A stretch of DNA of 64,000 bases from Datura wrightii (GCA_035772735.1 JASDFA010000027.1:36562001-36626000), one strand, 5' to 3'; counted from the stretch's first letter, positions 11,104-23,380 are shown. Notes: generated from the letters alone by a model not told the origin. A program made the numbers and translations.

Positions 11104-12414
11104 AAGTTTAAGTTTTAGAAGATTTTTCCCAATTATGCAAGTTTATGAAAAAGTCTAGTTTATGATTGATAATTTCAAGTATGATGAAATATCTAGCATG
11201 TATAGATATTTACAAATTATCCATGTATGTATTTATGATTTTACATATGAAGTCTATTTCATGAAAGCATGATTTTAAGATTTGGGCAAGCCCACTCAAG
11301 TTAAGCATGATTTCATGATTTAGCGAAGGCTAATAAGTTCAGTTATCTCAAAATTTGGAGTCAAGAGTCACCATATGTTAAAATCTAAGCTATGTTTTGA
11401 TATATAATTATATGAGCATTATATATGTTTTGGGAGTTGTGTCTAGCATCAAGTAGGCTAGGGGTTCCAAGGTTCCCCATTCTCATAAACTACGCGCTAA
11501 CATGGGTACACTTTGGGGCCTCTCAAGAGAACGTTTTCCCTGCCCAAGGGCACATTGTGATATCACACCATACTAAATCCTTTACCCTGAAAGATTTAGA
11601 ATGACCCTCCTCCACGTGGTCAAGACGTAGGATCATCATGCGCTCATACATGGTGGTTGTCGGCTAAAAGGAGTCTTTCATTATTTCTCATGATTTTAGT
11701 AATGTATGTACTATAAAATATGATATCATGTTTTCAACAGGTTTGATCCAAGGATTAGTTTATGAGTTTTTACTTATGATTTCAGATATGGCAAGCCATA
11801 TGCATTTATTTTCAGCTTTGAGTTATTTGATTCATATATGAGATTCAGTTTATGACTATTCGTGTTGTCGTATATCAGCATGTAGCCCTTAGTCTCATGA
11901 TGTTATGATTTATGTTATTGTACATGATTTCAGTTTACACTTACTTAGTCTATTTTACTTACCTCGTATGCTTAGTACATTTCAAGTACTGACCGCATAC
12001 TCTATGCTATATCATTTTATGATACAGGATCACACGTTCAGACTCAGCTTCATCGTTAGCCAGTTCCCGCAGCTTAGTCTAGTTCTCTCATTGGTGAGTC
12101 CTCATACTTCAAGGACCTTCAACTTGTTTAGTTTTGTACTTTTTGTTTTCAAACTTTTAGTGATCTAGGTAGGTATGTTGTTCCATCAGCTCGCCAATTA
12201 TGTTAGAGGCTTTTCGGACAACGTGTAGAAAATTAGCTTGTCAGTGTTGACTCTATTTGTTTAATGTATGTTCAGACTCCAGCTATTTCATAATTTAGTT
12301 ATCCGCTTTGCTTATGTTGATTTTAGTTATCATGTTCATGTCATGGGTTGACTTTGAGCCATTTATGGTTCTAGGTTCCGTGTCTAGATTCGGGCCTATG
12401 TTCGGGTCATGACA
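11104..12414 (+). repeat. 5' LTR of element D (5'-truncated)
   Basis: Matches 18330-19641 of the 3' LTR, for example GTTTATGATTGAT near 11158 and 18384, and CTCATACATGGTGGTTGTCGG in part near 11642 and 18870. Ends GGGTCATGACA at 12414. The first 820 or so bases of the full LTR, present at 17505-18330, are absent. Confidence 0.85.
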
Positions 12415-12417
12415 AAC

Positions 12418-12438
12418 TTGGTACTAGAGCAAAGGTTC
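12418..12438 (+). other. Primer-binding site of element D
   Basis: TTGGTACTAGAGCAAAGGTT resembles the initiator-Met tRNA PBS (TGGTATCAGAGC) with small changes; it starts three bases after the LTR end. Confidence 0.75.
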
Positions 12439-12622
12439 AGTGTGTCCTAGGGTGTCTGAAAGTCGTGTTAAGTAGATTCTTTTCCATGGGTGTGAAGCTC
12501 GCCACACTTATGGAGGAGAGGCTACAAGACGTTTTAGGAAATTTCCCTTCTTTCATGATCTATGTCATGCGATTAAGTATCTCTCTATCCTTCTAACTCA
12601 TGCTATACACGTTTGTAGAATC

Positions 12623-13860
12623 ATGCCTCCACACTAAATAAATGGTAGAAGAAATGGGCATGGAAATTTCCATGAAGATGGCGATGGAGATGGGCACCAG
12701 CAAGCCCCACTAGCCCCAACAGGTCCCTTCCCCGAGCAGGTCCCTCAATCTGAGTTTAGGGCAGCTTTTCAGATGTTGGCCCAGGCTTTGATCGCTCAAG
12801 TCAACCAGCAGGCGGTGGCCCGTGTCCCTTAGAATAGGAGCGTAGCGATAACTCAAGTTCAAGATTTTCTCAGGATGAATCCCCTTGAGTTTCTTAGGTT
12901 GAGAGTGGATGAGGATCCACATGAGTTTGTGGGGGATATAAAGAAGATCACCCAGATTATGGGGGTGAAGGGAGAAAGAGCGCAGACTTAGCCTCCTATC
13001 AACTGAAGGGGGTTGCTTATATCTGGTACCATCAGTAGAGGGAAGGTAGAGTAGTAGGCGCAGTTCTCGTGAACTGGGAGGAGTTCAAGATAGCTTTCTT
13101 AGACAGTTCTTCCCTAGGGATTTGAGGAAGGCAAAGGAGGCGGAGTTTTTCAACTTGAAGCAAAATGATATGACTGTCGAAGAGTTCGCCTCAGAGTTCA
13201 CTCGGCTGTCCAAATATACACTGGAGATGTTGGCAGACCAGAGGGCCTGTATGAACAGATTTGTGTATGGAGTGTGCGACTCACTGGTCAAGGAGTGTAG
13301 GACAACAATGTTGAACAATGACCTACACTTCTCTCGATTGGTCATACATGCACAGTAGATGGAGGTGGATCAAATGAAGAATAATAAGAGAGAGGCCAAG
13401 AGGGCCAGGATGAGTAGTACTGGGTTTTCCCAGCATAGGTCCGGTGGCGAGAATCATCATCAGTCTCATCAAAGACTATAAGCTCCAGCACCGTCGTCAG
13501 CTAGCGTGCCATCTAGATCTAGGCACGAGCCTAGGGGGAGAATATCAGGCTCCAGAGGTTAGGGGAGAAGGTCAGGAGAGCCTAGCATTCCAGTTTGCCG
13601 CAAGTGTGGCAGGAAGCACCCCAGAGAGTGCCTAGCAAGTTTAGGTGTGTGTTTTGGGTCTGGGAAGTCTGGACATTTGCTCAGAGATTGTCCAACGGCC
13701 AGATAGAGCCATGGTAGAGGTCGTGACCCAGCTTCCAGTTCAACTGCTCCACCAGCACGCTCAACTCAGTAGGGTACGTCCACTAGTGCTGGTGGTAGTC
13801 AACGTTAGAATAGGTTTTATGCCCTATTATCATGTTAGGAGCAGGAGGTCTCCCTAGATG
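12623..13860 (+). pseudogene. Gag of element D
   Basis: Starts at ATG 12623, but codon 5 is a stop, so this copy is dead. A Gln/Pro-rich stretch is followed by EFRAAFQMLAQALIAQVNQQ and DFLRMNPLEF (near 12860-12895), then a capsid-type gag domain (13122-13358) with EAEFFNLKQNDMTVEEFA and RLSKYTLEML. Two Cys/His boxes lie near 13590-13690. The first reads CRKCGRKHPREC and the second CFGSGKSGHLLRDC, where the expected second Cys is Ser. Further stops lie at 12828, 12988 and 13356. The homologous protein of element B has both boxes intact. Confidence 0.8.
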
Positions 13861-14276
13861 TGGTCACTGGTATGTTATGATTATTCCAGCTTGATGTATA
13901 TGCATTGTTAGATCTAGGGGCTACTTTATCCTTTGTGACACCTTATGTTGCTATTAGTTTTGGGGTTAGTCCCGAAATCTTATCAAAATCCTTCTCAGTC
14001 TCAACTCCCATCGGTGACTCAATTATAGCTTAATGAGTATACAAAAATTGTCCTATCACAGTCCTTCAAAAAGTCACCTCAATCGATCTAATAGAGTTAG
14101 ACATGACTGATATTGATGTTATCTTTGGTATGGATTAGTTGCATACATGTTATGGCTCAGTGAATTGTAGAACCCGTACGGTAGAGTTCCAGTTTTAGGG
14201 TGAACCAGTCCTAGAATGGAAAGGTAGTTCAATTGTACCTATAAGTCACTTTGTTTCCTACCTTAAGGCCAGAAAG
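13861..14276 (+). pseudogene. Aspartic protease of element D
   Basis: Contains the active-site motif ALLDLGATLSFVTP (near 13900-13940) and, at the distal end, DVIFGMD followed by a stop and LH where relatives have a Trp codon (near 14120-14145). This is the retropepsin layout of Ty3 gag-pol (D-x-G-A/T, then hydrophobic-hydrophobic-G-M-D-W-L). Stops near 14030, 14140 and 14195. No separate start is expected, since protease is part of the polyprotein. Confidence 0.75.
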
Positions 14277-15240
14277 ATGATTTCCAGGGGTTGTGTTTAC
14301 CATTTAGTTCGGGTTAAGTATGAAACATTTGTATCCCTGACTCTCCAGTCAGTTCATATAGTGTGTGAATATCGAGAGGTTTTCCTAGATGATTTACTAG
14401 GAGTCCCTCATGAGCGAGAGATTGACTTTGGTATTGACCTTCCTCCATATATGCAGCCTATATCTATTTCTCTATATAGAATGGCTCCAGTAGAGCTGAA
14501 GGAGTTGAAGGATCTTCTAGATAAGGGATTCATCAGACCTAGCAAGTCTCCGTGGGGTGAACCGGTTCTCTTTGTTCGAAAGAAGGATGGTTCTCTTCGT
14601 ATGTGCATTGACTATCGACAGTTGAACAAGGTCACCATTAAGAACAAGTATCCCTTCCCCAGAATCAATGACTTGTTTGACCAACTTCAGGGTGCTAATT
14701 GCTTCTCAAAGATAGACCTCAGATCTAGGTATCATCAGCTTAGAGTTTGGGAGAGTGACATTCCATAGACAGCATTTAGGACTCAATATGGTCACTATGA
14801 GTTTGTGGTTATTTCTTTTGGACTAACAAATGCTCCTACAGCTTTTATGGATTTGATGAACAGGGTGTTCAAGCCATATTTGGACATGTTCATGATTGTC
14901 TTCATAGACGACATTCTCATATACTCTCGAAGCGAGGCTGAGCATGCCGCTCATTTGAGAATTATGCTACAGACTCTCAAGGATCGCCAGTTGTTTTCTA
15001 AATTCAGCAAGTGTGAGTTTCAGTTGGACTTAGTAGCAATTTTAGGCCACGTAGTGTCAAGTGAGGGTGTGCAGGTGAACTTTCAAAAGATAGAACTTTT
15101 GAAGAATTGGCATGGCTAGTTAATCCTTCGGATATTAAGAGCTTCTTGGGTTTAGCTGGTTACTATAGGAGGTTTGTTGAAGGATTTTCATCCATTGCCG
15201 CACCGTTGACTAAGTTGACTCAGAAGAAAGTCAAATTCTA
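14277..15240 (+). pseudogene. Reverse transcriptase of element D
   Basis: Frame 14277-14768 carries the fingers and palm start: KGFIRPSKSPWGEPVLFV, DGSLRMCIDYRQLNKVT and FSKIDLRSRYHQLRV, the last with the first catalytic Asp. A stop at 14767 follows SDIP, then frame 14805-15119 continues with GLTNAPTAFMDLMNRVF and the active-site box VFIDDILIYS. The sequence SFLGLAGYYRRFVE (near 15145-15180) ends the RT/connection region in another frame. All three catalytic Asp residues are present in the DNA, but stops and a frameshift near 15115 prevent translation. Confidence 0.88.
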
Positions 15241-15870
15241 GATGTCGGATGCTTGTGAGAAGAGTTTTCAAGAACTAAAGACTTGACTCACTTCAGTCCC
15301 AATGTTCACCCTACCTGAGGGTACGGATGGATTTGCTGTGTATTGTGATGCCTCTGGGATTCGTCTTGGGTGTGTGTTGATGCAGCATGGTAAGGTCATT
15401 GCATAATCATCTAGAAAGCTTAAGATTCATGAGAAGAGTTACCCGACGCATGACCTAGAGTTGGCAGAGGTGGTATTCTCCTTGAAGTTATGGAGGCACT
15501 ACTTGTATGGGGTCTATATGGATGTGTTTAAGGATCACAAGAGCCTGCAGTATGTGTTCACTCAAAAGGACCTGAATTTGTGACAAAGGAGGTGGCTAGA
15601 GCTTCTCAAAGATTATGATATAAGTGTACTTTATCATCGGGGAAAAGCCAATGTGGTGGCAGACGCCCTTAGTAGGCTGTCCATGGAGAGTGTTTCACAT
15701 GTAGATGATGGCAAAAAAGAGTTGGTGAAGGATGTGCATCGACTTACACTGTTAGGGGTTCGCTTTGTGGATTCGACAAATGGTGGTGTCATTGTTCAAA
15801 ACAATTCAAAATCTTCTTTGGTGATTGAGGTCAAGGCTAGGGAAGATAAGGATCCTATTTTGGTAAACTA
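15241..15870 (+). pseudogene. RNase H of element D
   Basis: Frames read GFAVYCDASGIRLGCVLMQ (near 15330-15385, first catalytic Asp), YPTHDLELAEVVFSLKLWRH (near 15440-15500) and KSLQYVFTQKDLNL, then VLYHRGKANVVADALSRL (15625-15680). The last is the usual RNase H end with the catalytic Asp in 'ADALSR'. Stops near 15240, 15285, 15405 and 15582. Family: RT-linked RNase H of Ty3 elements, which degrades the RNA of the RNA-DNA hybrid. Confidence 0.85.
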
Positions 15871-16860
15871 ATGGAAGCGGTTCAGAATCAGAAGGTAGAG
15901 GTCTTCTCTCATGGGGGAGACGATGTACTTCGATATCAGGATCGTCTATGTGTTCCGATTGTCGATGATTTGAGAGATCGGATGTTTCATGAGGCTCATG
16001 GTTTGCGGTATTCTATTAATTCAGGTGCCACCAAGATGTACCATGACCTACGAGAAGCCTATTGGGGGAATGGCTTGAAGAAGGACATAACAAAGTTTGT
16101 GGCTAAGTGTCCGAATTGTCAACAAGTGAAAGTGGAGCATGAAAACCAGGAGGTGTGCTACAAGAAATCAGTATCCCCACTTGGAAATGGGAGGAAATCA
16201 ATATGGATTTCATCATAGGGTTACCTCACACACGTCCACAGTATGTCTCTATTTGGGTGGTCGTAGATAGATTGACGAAAGCAGCCCATTTTCTACCGAT
16301 CAAAACTACCGATTCAGCGAAGGATTATGCTAAATTGTACATTTAATAGTTAGTTCGGTTGCATGGAGTCCCTTTGTCCATAATTTTGGATAAAGGTTCT
16401 CAGTTCACCTCGCAATTCTTGAGATCATTTCAGAAGGGACTTGGTACTCGGGTCAAGCTTAGCACAACTTTTCACCCACATATAGATTGTCAAGATGAAC
16501 GGACTATTTAGACTTTCGAGGATATGTTGATAGCATATGGGATTGACTTCAAAGGTAGTTGGGATGATCATTTACCTCTTATAGAGTTTGCTTACAACAA
16601 CAGCTACCACTTCAGCATTCAGATGACTCCGTTTGAGGCTCTTTATGGGCAGAGATATAAATCACCTATTGGTTGGTTTGAGGTAGGTAAGGATACATTG
16701 ATAGGGCCAGATTCAGTTCATGAATCTATGGAGAAAGTTCAACTTATAAGGGAAAGGCTGAAAACAACTTAGAGTCGTCAAAAGTCCTATTGTGATGTGA
16801 GGAGGAGAGAACTGGAGTTTGAAGATGATGATTGAGTGTTTTTGAAGGTGTCTCCTATGA
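15871..16860 (+). pseudogene. Integrase of element D
   Basis: The N-terminal zinc-binding region (15871-16150) reads EAHGLRYSINSGATKMYHD... KCPNCQQVK. The HHCC site normally has a second His (SIHxG); here it is Asn. The core follows in another frame, with EINMDFIIGLPHT (first catalytic Asp, near 16200), ILDKGSQFTSQFL (second Asp, near 16385) and CQDERTI (Glu, near 16490). GIDFKGSWDDHLPLIEFAYN and MTPFEALYGQRY (16524-16690) are standard plant Ty3 integrase motifs. Frameshift near 16170 and stops near 16345, 16508 and 16771. Confidence 0.88.
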
Positions 16861-17261
16861 AGGGAGAGATGACGTTCGGAAATAAAGGGAATCTTAGTCC
16901 CTAATATATTGGTCCCTACTGGATTGTGAGACGTGTCGGCAGAGTGTCCTATGAGTTGGAGCTACCAGTGGAGTTGGTTTCGGTATATTCAGTTATCCAT
17001 GTATCATTGTTAAAGAAGTGCATTAGTGATCCGGCTTTAGTTGTCTCGGTGGACAACATAGGTGTGAAGGATAACCTTTGCTATGAGGAGGTACCAGTTG
17101 AGATCCTTGATGGTCAAGTTCAGAAGTTGAGGAACAAAGAACTAGCTTCAGTGAAAGTCTTCTGGAGGAATCAACTTGTTGAAGGAGCTACATGGGAGGC
17201 TGAAGCAGATATGATGGCTAGATACCTGCATTTATTCTCTTCTGACTTAGTTCCAGCATGA
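16861..17261 (+). pseudogene. Chromodomain-like C-terminal region of element D integrase
   Basis: Frame 16926-17261 reads RVSYELELPVELVSVYSVIHVSLLKK, then YEEVPVEILDGQVQKLRN, VFWRNQLVEGATWEAE and MMARYLHLF. This order (GPY-type end, short linker, then aromatic-rich 'W...W' fold) is the chromodomain arrangement of Tekay/Del chromoviruses, thought to steer integration toward particular chromatin. The stop at 17259 ends gag-pol. A stop near 16902 breaks the link with integrase. Confidence 0.8.
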
Positions 17262-17504
17262 AGTAGCAATTTCCTCCTTAGTACTTTATTTAGTTTCATG
17301 TCAAGTTCATGTCTATCAGTCCCTTTCATGTTAGTGCATGATTGTGTGATTCATGAATCAAGTTCAGTTATGTATATCAGTTCGGAGACAGTCACTCCGT
17401 CAGTTTTCAGTTTTAGATGTTCAGTATTTGGAATTGCAGTTTCTTCCCAACTATTCAGTACGTTTACCCACATTCGAGGAAGAATGTTCCCAAGGGGGAG
17501 ATAT
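17262..17504 (+). other. 3' untranslated region and polypurine tract of element D
   Basis: No ORF of note. The run AAGGGGGAG (17492-17500), 4 bases before the LTR start TGAAATACC at 17505, is the plus-strand primer site. Confidence 0.75.
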
Positions 17505-19641
17505 TGAAATACCCCAAAAGTCCCTAAGATCATACTCAAGGGTTGAAATAGAGAAAACAGGAACACGTGCATCAGGTCACAAAATGAGTCTTCCAGTTTC
17601 AAAGAAGTATTACCAGTGGCGACGGGTTGAGAAATGACTCGTCACGTGACTCAATGAATCTTTAATGAGCTCATCATGACTGCGCAGAGGAAGTTCAGAC
17701 TAGGAGACCTAACAGGTCAGGAAACGAGTCTTCGTACACCTAATGACTCACCAAGTGAACCGTGGGGTGAGGAAGTGCAGTAAATGAGGATTTTTACAGT
17801 GAAGATGATGAGAGAGGACCATGATTCGTTAGTAGACCCAACGACTCGTTAAGTCCCTTGTGGTGACATGCAATGTCACTTTTCCTGCAAATTTAGTAAG
17901 GGTTTTTTCATAAATCCTAATCCCCTAAGCCCTAATCTACATTGTTTTAAACTTTTTTAGAAGGATTTTAAGAGGAGTTAAGACTATTCTAACCATTCCC
18001 CTCCCATGCATGCAAGCCTAGACCCCTCCATTGAAGATCAAACTTAGAATTTTCTAACTTCCCTGCAAATTCCTTTGGGCTTTCTAGGGCAAGTATAGAT
18101 TTGATTCTTCCAGGTATGTGAGGCCATGAATGAGGATTTCTTCAACCCTCATGCTCATAATTCTTCACAATTTCATAAATCAAGTCTTAATTTCATTTAT
18201 GATCAAAAAGGAAATTCAATCTAATTTCATAGAGTTCTTACAAATTACTTATGGATTGATTCTCTCTATGTTCTAACGTATGTTTGATGGTTAATGGGAA
18301 GATTTTATACATGTTTTGTTTACAAACTCATAAATTCATATTTTAGAAGATTTTGCCCAATTACAAGTTTATGAAAGAGTCTAGTTTATGATTGATGATT
18401 TCAAGTATGATGAAATATCTAGCATGTATGGATGTTTACAAATTACCCATGTATGTATTTATGATTTTATTTATGAAGTCTATTTCATGCAAGCATGAAT
18501 TTAAGATTTGGGCAAGCCCACTCAAGTTAAGAATGATTTCATGATTTAGCCAAGGCTAATAAATTTAATTATCTCAAGATTTGGAGTCAAGACTCCCCAT
18601 ATGATAAAATCTAAGATATATATTGATATATGATTATATGAGTATTATATATGTTTTGGGAGTAGTGTCTAGAACTGAGTAGGATAGTGGTTCCAAGGTT
18701 CCCCAGTCTCATAAACTACGTGTTAATGTATGTATACTTTGGGGCCTCTTAAGAGAGAGTTTCCTCCGCCCAAGGGCACACTGTGATATCACACCTTACT
18801 TAATTCTTCTCCTTGAAAAGGCTTAGAATATCCCTCCTCCATGTAGGTAAGACATGGGGTCATCATGCGCTCATACATGGTGGTTGTCGGTTAAAACGAG
18901 TCTTTCATTATTTTTCATGATTTCAGTAATGCATGTACTATTAGATATGATATCATGTTTTCTGCAGGTTTGATCCAAGGATTAGTATATGAGTTTTTAC
19001 TTATGATTTTAGATATGACAAGTCATATGCATTTATTTTCATCTTTGGGTTATTTGATTCAAATATGAGATTCAGTTTATGATAATTCATGTTGTCCGAT
19101 ATCAGCACGTAGCCCTTACTCTCATGATATTATGATTTATGTTATTATACATGATTTCAGTTTACACTTACTCGACCTGTTTTACTTATCTTTCATGCTC
19201 AGTACATTCCAAGTACTGACCCCATACTCTATGATGTATCATTTCATGATACAGTATCAGATGTTCAGACTCAACTTCGTCGTTAGCCAGTTCCCGCAAC
19301 TTAGTCTAGTTCGCTCATTGGTGAGTCCTCATCCTTCGAGGACCTTTAGCTTGTTGAGTTATGTGCCTTCAGTTTTCATACTTTTAGCGAGGTAGTTGGG
19401 GATGTTCTCCCATTATCTCTTTAGTTATGTTAGAGGCTTTTGGAAAAATGTGTAGAAAATCAACTTATTAGTGTTGACTCTGTTTGTTTCATATATGTTC
19501 AGACTTTCGCTATTTCTGAAGTTAGTTATCCACTTTGCCTATGATGATTTTAGTTATCATGTTCATGTCATGGTTTAACTTGGAGCCATTTATGGTTCAA
19601 GATTCCGTGTCTCGATCCGGGCCTATGTTTAGATCGTGACA
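17505..19641 (+). repeat. 3' LTR of element D (2.14 kb, complete)
   Basis: Starts TGAAATACCCC after the PPT and ends GATCGTGACA. Its last 1.3 kb matches 11104-12414. The first 400 bases hold a patch of ACGACTCGT-like motifs (17620-17860, for example AACGACTCGTT near 17838). The plus-strand ORF at 19132-19395 lies inside the LTR, recurs at 11905-12168 and is not a gene. Confidence 0.88.
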
Positions 19642-21126
19642 ACCTAGGTGCGCTGAACCCCGGCTTTCTAGGTGCTAAGTACTACTCCTACTGAAAACTT
19701 AATTATATCTAATTGGCTGATAGCTCAAAGATGATGTCCTAGGACTAAGTTAGAACTACTTATCTAAAGTGTTGTAAGAGTCTAAGGACCTGAAAGAAAC
19801 TGTGTTCTAAGACTTGTCAGAGCTACTTTATCTGAAAGTATCGGGGATAGTCTAAAGAACAACAATCATGCTGATAAACTGATACTACTGAATATACTGA
19901 CTATTGACAATATTACTGAGACTGAACATACTAATGCACTTACATTCCATTCAAGCGTATGTGCTAGCATTCCTAATCCAAGTGAAGATATCATGATAAT
20001 GCAATAATTATATATGAATTCTAAAACATGTCGGTTTTATTCAAAATTTTACTAAGGATCAGAGCTAGGAAAAGTATACCGTATAACTAAAACTTAGACA
20101 TGAATTTTAGCTAGGAATAATCATGTAAACTTAGAGAATTAACAGAATTTCTTAAGCTAACTGAAAATCCTAGCTTCTAATCTTCTACAAGGTTGAAAAT
20201 TAATAAGTTTTTCTTAAAGTAACTTGGGACACAAGGGGGAAAAGAAACCCTTGTTGAGTCCCACATACTTGAAGAAAAATTTCTCTAAGAAAAGCACTTG
20301 AACTCTGAGGAAGAGAAGAAGCCCTAGCTCTTTCTTGAAAATGAATGCCTATGTTTCTATATACTAATTCTATGAGTTTTAGGAGAGAATGAGAGGAAGA
20401 AGTCAATCAACTCCATAAATTCCCCTATAACTGCACCCCTAACGACGTAGTTTAGGAGTTAAAATAGCGAAAAGTTACAAAAATGCTCCTGGATGAACGT
20501 CTGAAAAACTGCCCGTCAGGATCCAATGGGTCACACAATGAGTTGTTGGTTGTGACCACGACTTGTTGGGACCAGTAGTTGGTCCTGGGTGTGAAAATCC
20601 CAGTTACTGGAATCGAACAACAAAAGGAAGCAATGATCTATTGTAGAAAATAGCAAGTCGTTAGTTCCACTTGTTGTCACTGGGGAAGGTTTTGAACAAC
20701 TTCTAGATATCCTCCAATAGATGGACAGAAGGACCTGTTGTTAGAAACAACGAGACGTTGTTTCCAATCGTTGTCAATGGAGGAATTTCTAACCCTTTCT
20801 GGATTTCTTCCCATGTCTCCCTATGATGAGTCATTATACTAAACAACAACCCATTGTCTGGCTCGTTTGGAAGACAGAATTGACAGGTTTCTATAGTGCT
20901 ACCAATGGATCAAAAGAATGACTCATTACATGAACCAATGAATTGTTGCATTGCTCATTGGATATGGGGAAGGAATCTATAGAGGCTGACAATGCCTCAC
21001 ACAGTGGGTCATCGTTACTAATAAGGACTCGTTGGTTGAGTCATTCTGAGACCAAATGTTTTTGGTTCCTTTTAAAATTTTTCATTCCGAGTCTGGGTTT
21101 GGCCTAAGAACTTCTGGGGTGTTACA
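19642..21126 (-). repeat. 3' LTR of element B, second part
   Basis: Resumes with ACCTAGGTGCGCTGAACCCC and matches the right LTR from about 60008 onward (ACCTGGGTTTGCTGAACCCC). Ends GGGGTGTTACA at 21126, the minus-sense LTR start. It contains a patch of TGAGTC/GACTCA and ACGACTTGT motifs (20500-21060). No gene. Confidence 0.85.
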
Positions 21127-21365
21127 ATATTCTCCCTTGGAGAACATTCATCCTCAAATGAAGGCTAAGTAAGCTGAAACACTAGAGAAAGAGCTGCAAT
21201 CCCGAATTAAAACTATAAACTGATTACTGAAGACTCTGAACTGAGGTAGACACACCAACTGAGTTATACAACTATAATGCACACTCAAACGTGAATATAG
21301 TTGTTGAGTATGGAACTAAATAGAGTGTTGAGGAGGAATTTAGTACCTGATGCTGAAGTTGAGCT
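21127..21365 (-). other. Polypurine tract and 3' UTR of element B
   Basis: In minus sense CCAAGGGAGAATAT (21140-21127) abuts the LTR start TGTAACACC: the PPT. The rest is the short 3' UTR, with no ORF. Confidence 0.75.
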
Positions 21366-21830
21366 GGAAGGGAATATGTGAGGGTATTTAGCCATCATAT
21401 ACGCTTCTGCCTCCCATATAGCTCCCTCAACTAGTTGGTTCCTCCATAAAACCTTTACTGAAGCGACTTCCTTGTTCCTCAGCTTACGAACCTAATAGTC
21501 TGGGATCTGAACCAGAACCTCTTTGTAAGAGAGACTTTCCTTTACACTAACACTTTCTAGAGGCACTAGTGAGGTCGGATCACCGATGCGTTTCTTCAAC
21601 AAGGACACATGGAAGACTGGGTGCACCGATGCTAACTCTGTAGGCAACTCTAGCTCATAAGCCATATTGCCAATGCGCCTCAGGATTCTGTAAGGACCAA
21701 CATACCTAGGACTGAGCTTTCGTTTCTTCCCAAATCAGATCACCCCTTTCATAGGTGAAATTTTCAGATATATCCAATAATCCACAACAAACTCCAGCTC
21801 CGTTCTTCTTACATCGACATACAATTTTTG
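21366..21830 (-). pseudogene. Chromodomain-like tail of element B integrase
   Basis: Minus-strand frames read LSPRYVGPYRILRRIGN and YELELPTELASVHPVFHVSL (near 21590-21720). These are followed by VRKLRNKEVASVKVLWRNQ, GAIWEAEAYMMAKYPHIF (21366-21490). The GPY motif and the chromodomain-like end match element D. A stop interrupts the motif near 21495. Confidence 0.8.
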
Positions 21831-22797
21831 TCATCTTTGAGCTATTTTCAGTCGTTCCTTGATACTTTGAACCTTTTGCATGGCCTCAAGTACTAAATCA
21901 GGTCTATCAAGGAAGCTTCACCAACCTCAAGCCACCCTATAGGAGATCTACACCTCCTACCATATAATGCCTCGAATAGGTTCATCTGAATAATAGAGTG
22001 GTATCTATTGTTGTATACAAACTTGATGAGGGGTAGTTGATCATCCCAACTGCCCTTGAAATCGATCATGCAAGCGCTCAACATATCCTCCAAAGTTTGA
22101 ATAGTTTGCTCAGCTTGGCTTTATTTGTGGGTGAAAAGTTGTGCTGAGCTTGACCTGAGTACTAAGTCCTTTCTGGAATGACTTCCAGAAGTGCGAGGTG
22201 AACTGAGTACCTCTATCTGAAATGATGCACAAGGGAACTCCATGCAATCTGACTAACTCCCGAATGAATGTATAGTCTAGCATAATCCTCTGCTGAGTCT
22301 ATGGTCAGAATTAGTCATCCGGTCTACAACCACCCAAACTGAGTAACGTTGTCAGCCTGTATGAGGTAAACCTGTAATGAAGTCCATGTTCACTTCTTCC
22401 AACTTTCAAGTAGGAATGCTGATATCCTGAGTCATACCCCTAGGTCTCTGATGTTCAACTTTGACCTGTTAGCAATTTGGACACTTAGCCATGAATTCTG
22501 CAATTCCTTTCTTCATGCCATTCCACAAGTAGATTTTCGGTAGATAACGGTACATCTTTAGGGAACCTAGGTGGATAGAATACCTGGTGCTGTGAGCTTC
22601 CATTAGTATCCGCTTCCTTAAATCGTGTACATCTGGAACACACAACCTGCCCTGGTAACAGAGCACACCATCACCCTTTTTGGAGAATGCTTCCACCTCT
22701 TTCTTTAGGACCGCTTCCTTCAACCTGAGTAGAATTGGGTCTTCATCTTTCTTTCACTTAACCTCCACCACCAGGGAAGATTCTGACCTACTCTGGG
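21831..22797 (-). pseudogene. Integrase of element B
   Basis: Frame 22469-22723 has the HHCC zinc site intact: EAHSTRYSIHLGSLKMYR ... AEFMAKCPNC. Downstream, frame 21893-22093 has IDFKGSWDDQLPLIKFVYN and MNLFEALYGRRCRSPIGW, the typical distal core. The middle core (about 22100-22460) is scrambled by frameshifts, so the catalytic Asp-Asp-Glu cannot be read in one frame. Enzyme role in a living copy: joining cDNA to host DNA. Confidence 0.82.
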
Positions 22798-23380
22798 CTA
22801 TAAATCCACCTTCTGCTGAGTCAACCAACTGACCCCTAACCGAGCCAGTCTGTGAACATATCTAACCAGCTCTTTCTTATCGTCCTCAACATGAGAAACA
22901 CTCCCCATAGACAATCTGCAGAGAGCATCAACCACTATGTTGGCCTTACCCGGGTGGTACAAGATGCTTATGTCGTAGTCTTGCAACAACTCTAACCACC
23001 TTCTCCAATGCAGATTTAGGTCCTTCTAACTGAACACATACTGTAGGCTCTTTTGGTCCGTAAAAACATCCACACGAACCCCATAAAGGTAGTGTCTCCA
23101 AATCTTCAAGGAAAATTCTATCACTGCCAGCTCAAAATCATGAGTCGGATAGTTCTTCTCATGAACCTGTTGTTTTTTGGAGGCGTAAGCTATTAGCTTA
23201 CCATGTTTCATCAGAACACAACCAAATCCAACTCTGGAGGATCACAATAGATCACAAACCCATATGAATCTTCTGGCAAAGTCAAAATTGGGGCTATAAT
23301 GAGTCGAGTCTTTAACTCCTGAAAGCTCTTCTCACATTCATCAGACCATTGAAAATTTACCTTATTTTGAGTTAATTTGG
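22798..23380 (-). pseudogene. RNase H of element B
   Basis: Minus frames 23026-23211 (KLIAYASKKQQVHEKNYPTH, then DFELAVIEFSLKIWRHYLYG and FTDQKSLQYVFS) and 22798-22989 (ILYHPGKANIVVDALCRLS) give the expected RNase H order. The usual end motif 'ADALSR' reads VDALCR here. Breaks near 23215 and 22990. Confidence 0.82.

Larger units (their letters stand above)
11104..19641 (+). mobile_element. Element D: Tekay/Del-like chromovirus inserted in B's left LTR
   Basis: Plus-strand element: truncated 5' LTR (11104-12414), PBS for initiator tRNA-Met (12418), gag, protease, RT, RNase H, integrase with chromodomain-like tail, PPT, and full 3' LTR (17505-19641). Order PR-RT-RH-IN is the Ty3 order. The 5' LTR lacks its first 820 or so bases, and nearby B sequence is also missing, so one deletion removed both. 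Many stop codons in gag-pol. Orientation is opposite to B. Confidence 0.85.

Noticed and set aside
11905..12168. 87-codon hydrophobic ORF, also found at 19132-19395
   Set aside because: Both copies are the same position of D's two LTRs; hydrophobicity comes from T-rich sequence.
19637..19650. Target duplication for element D (ACCTA)
   Set aside because: The left flank was deleted with the start of D's 5' LTR, so no matching pentamer can be shown.
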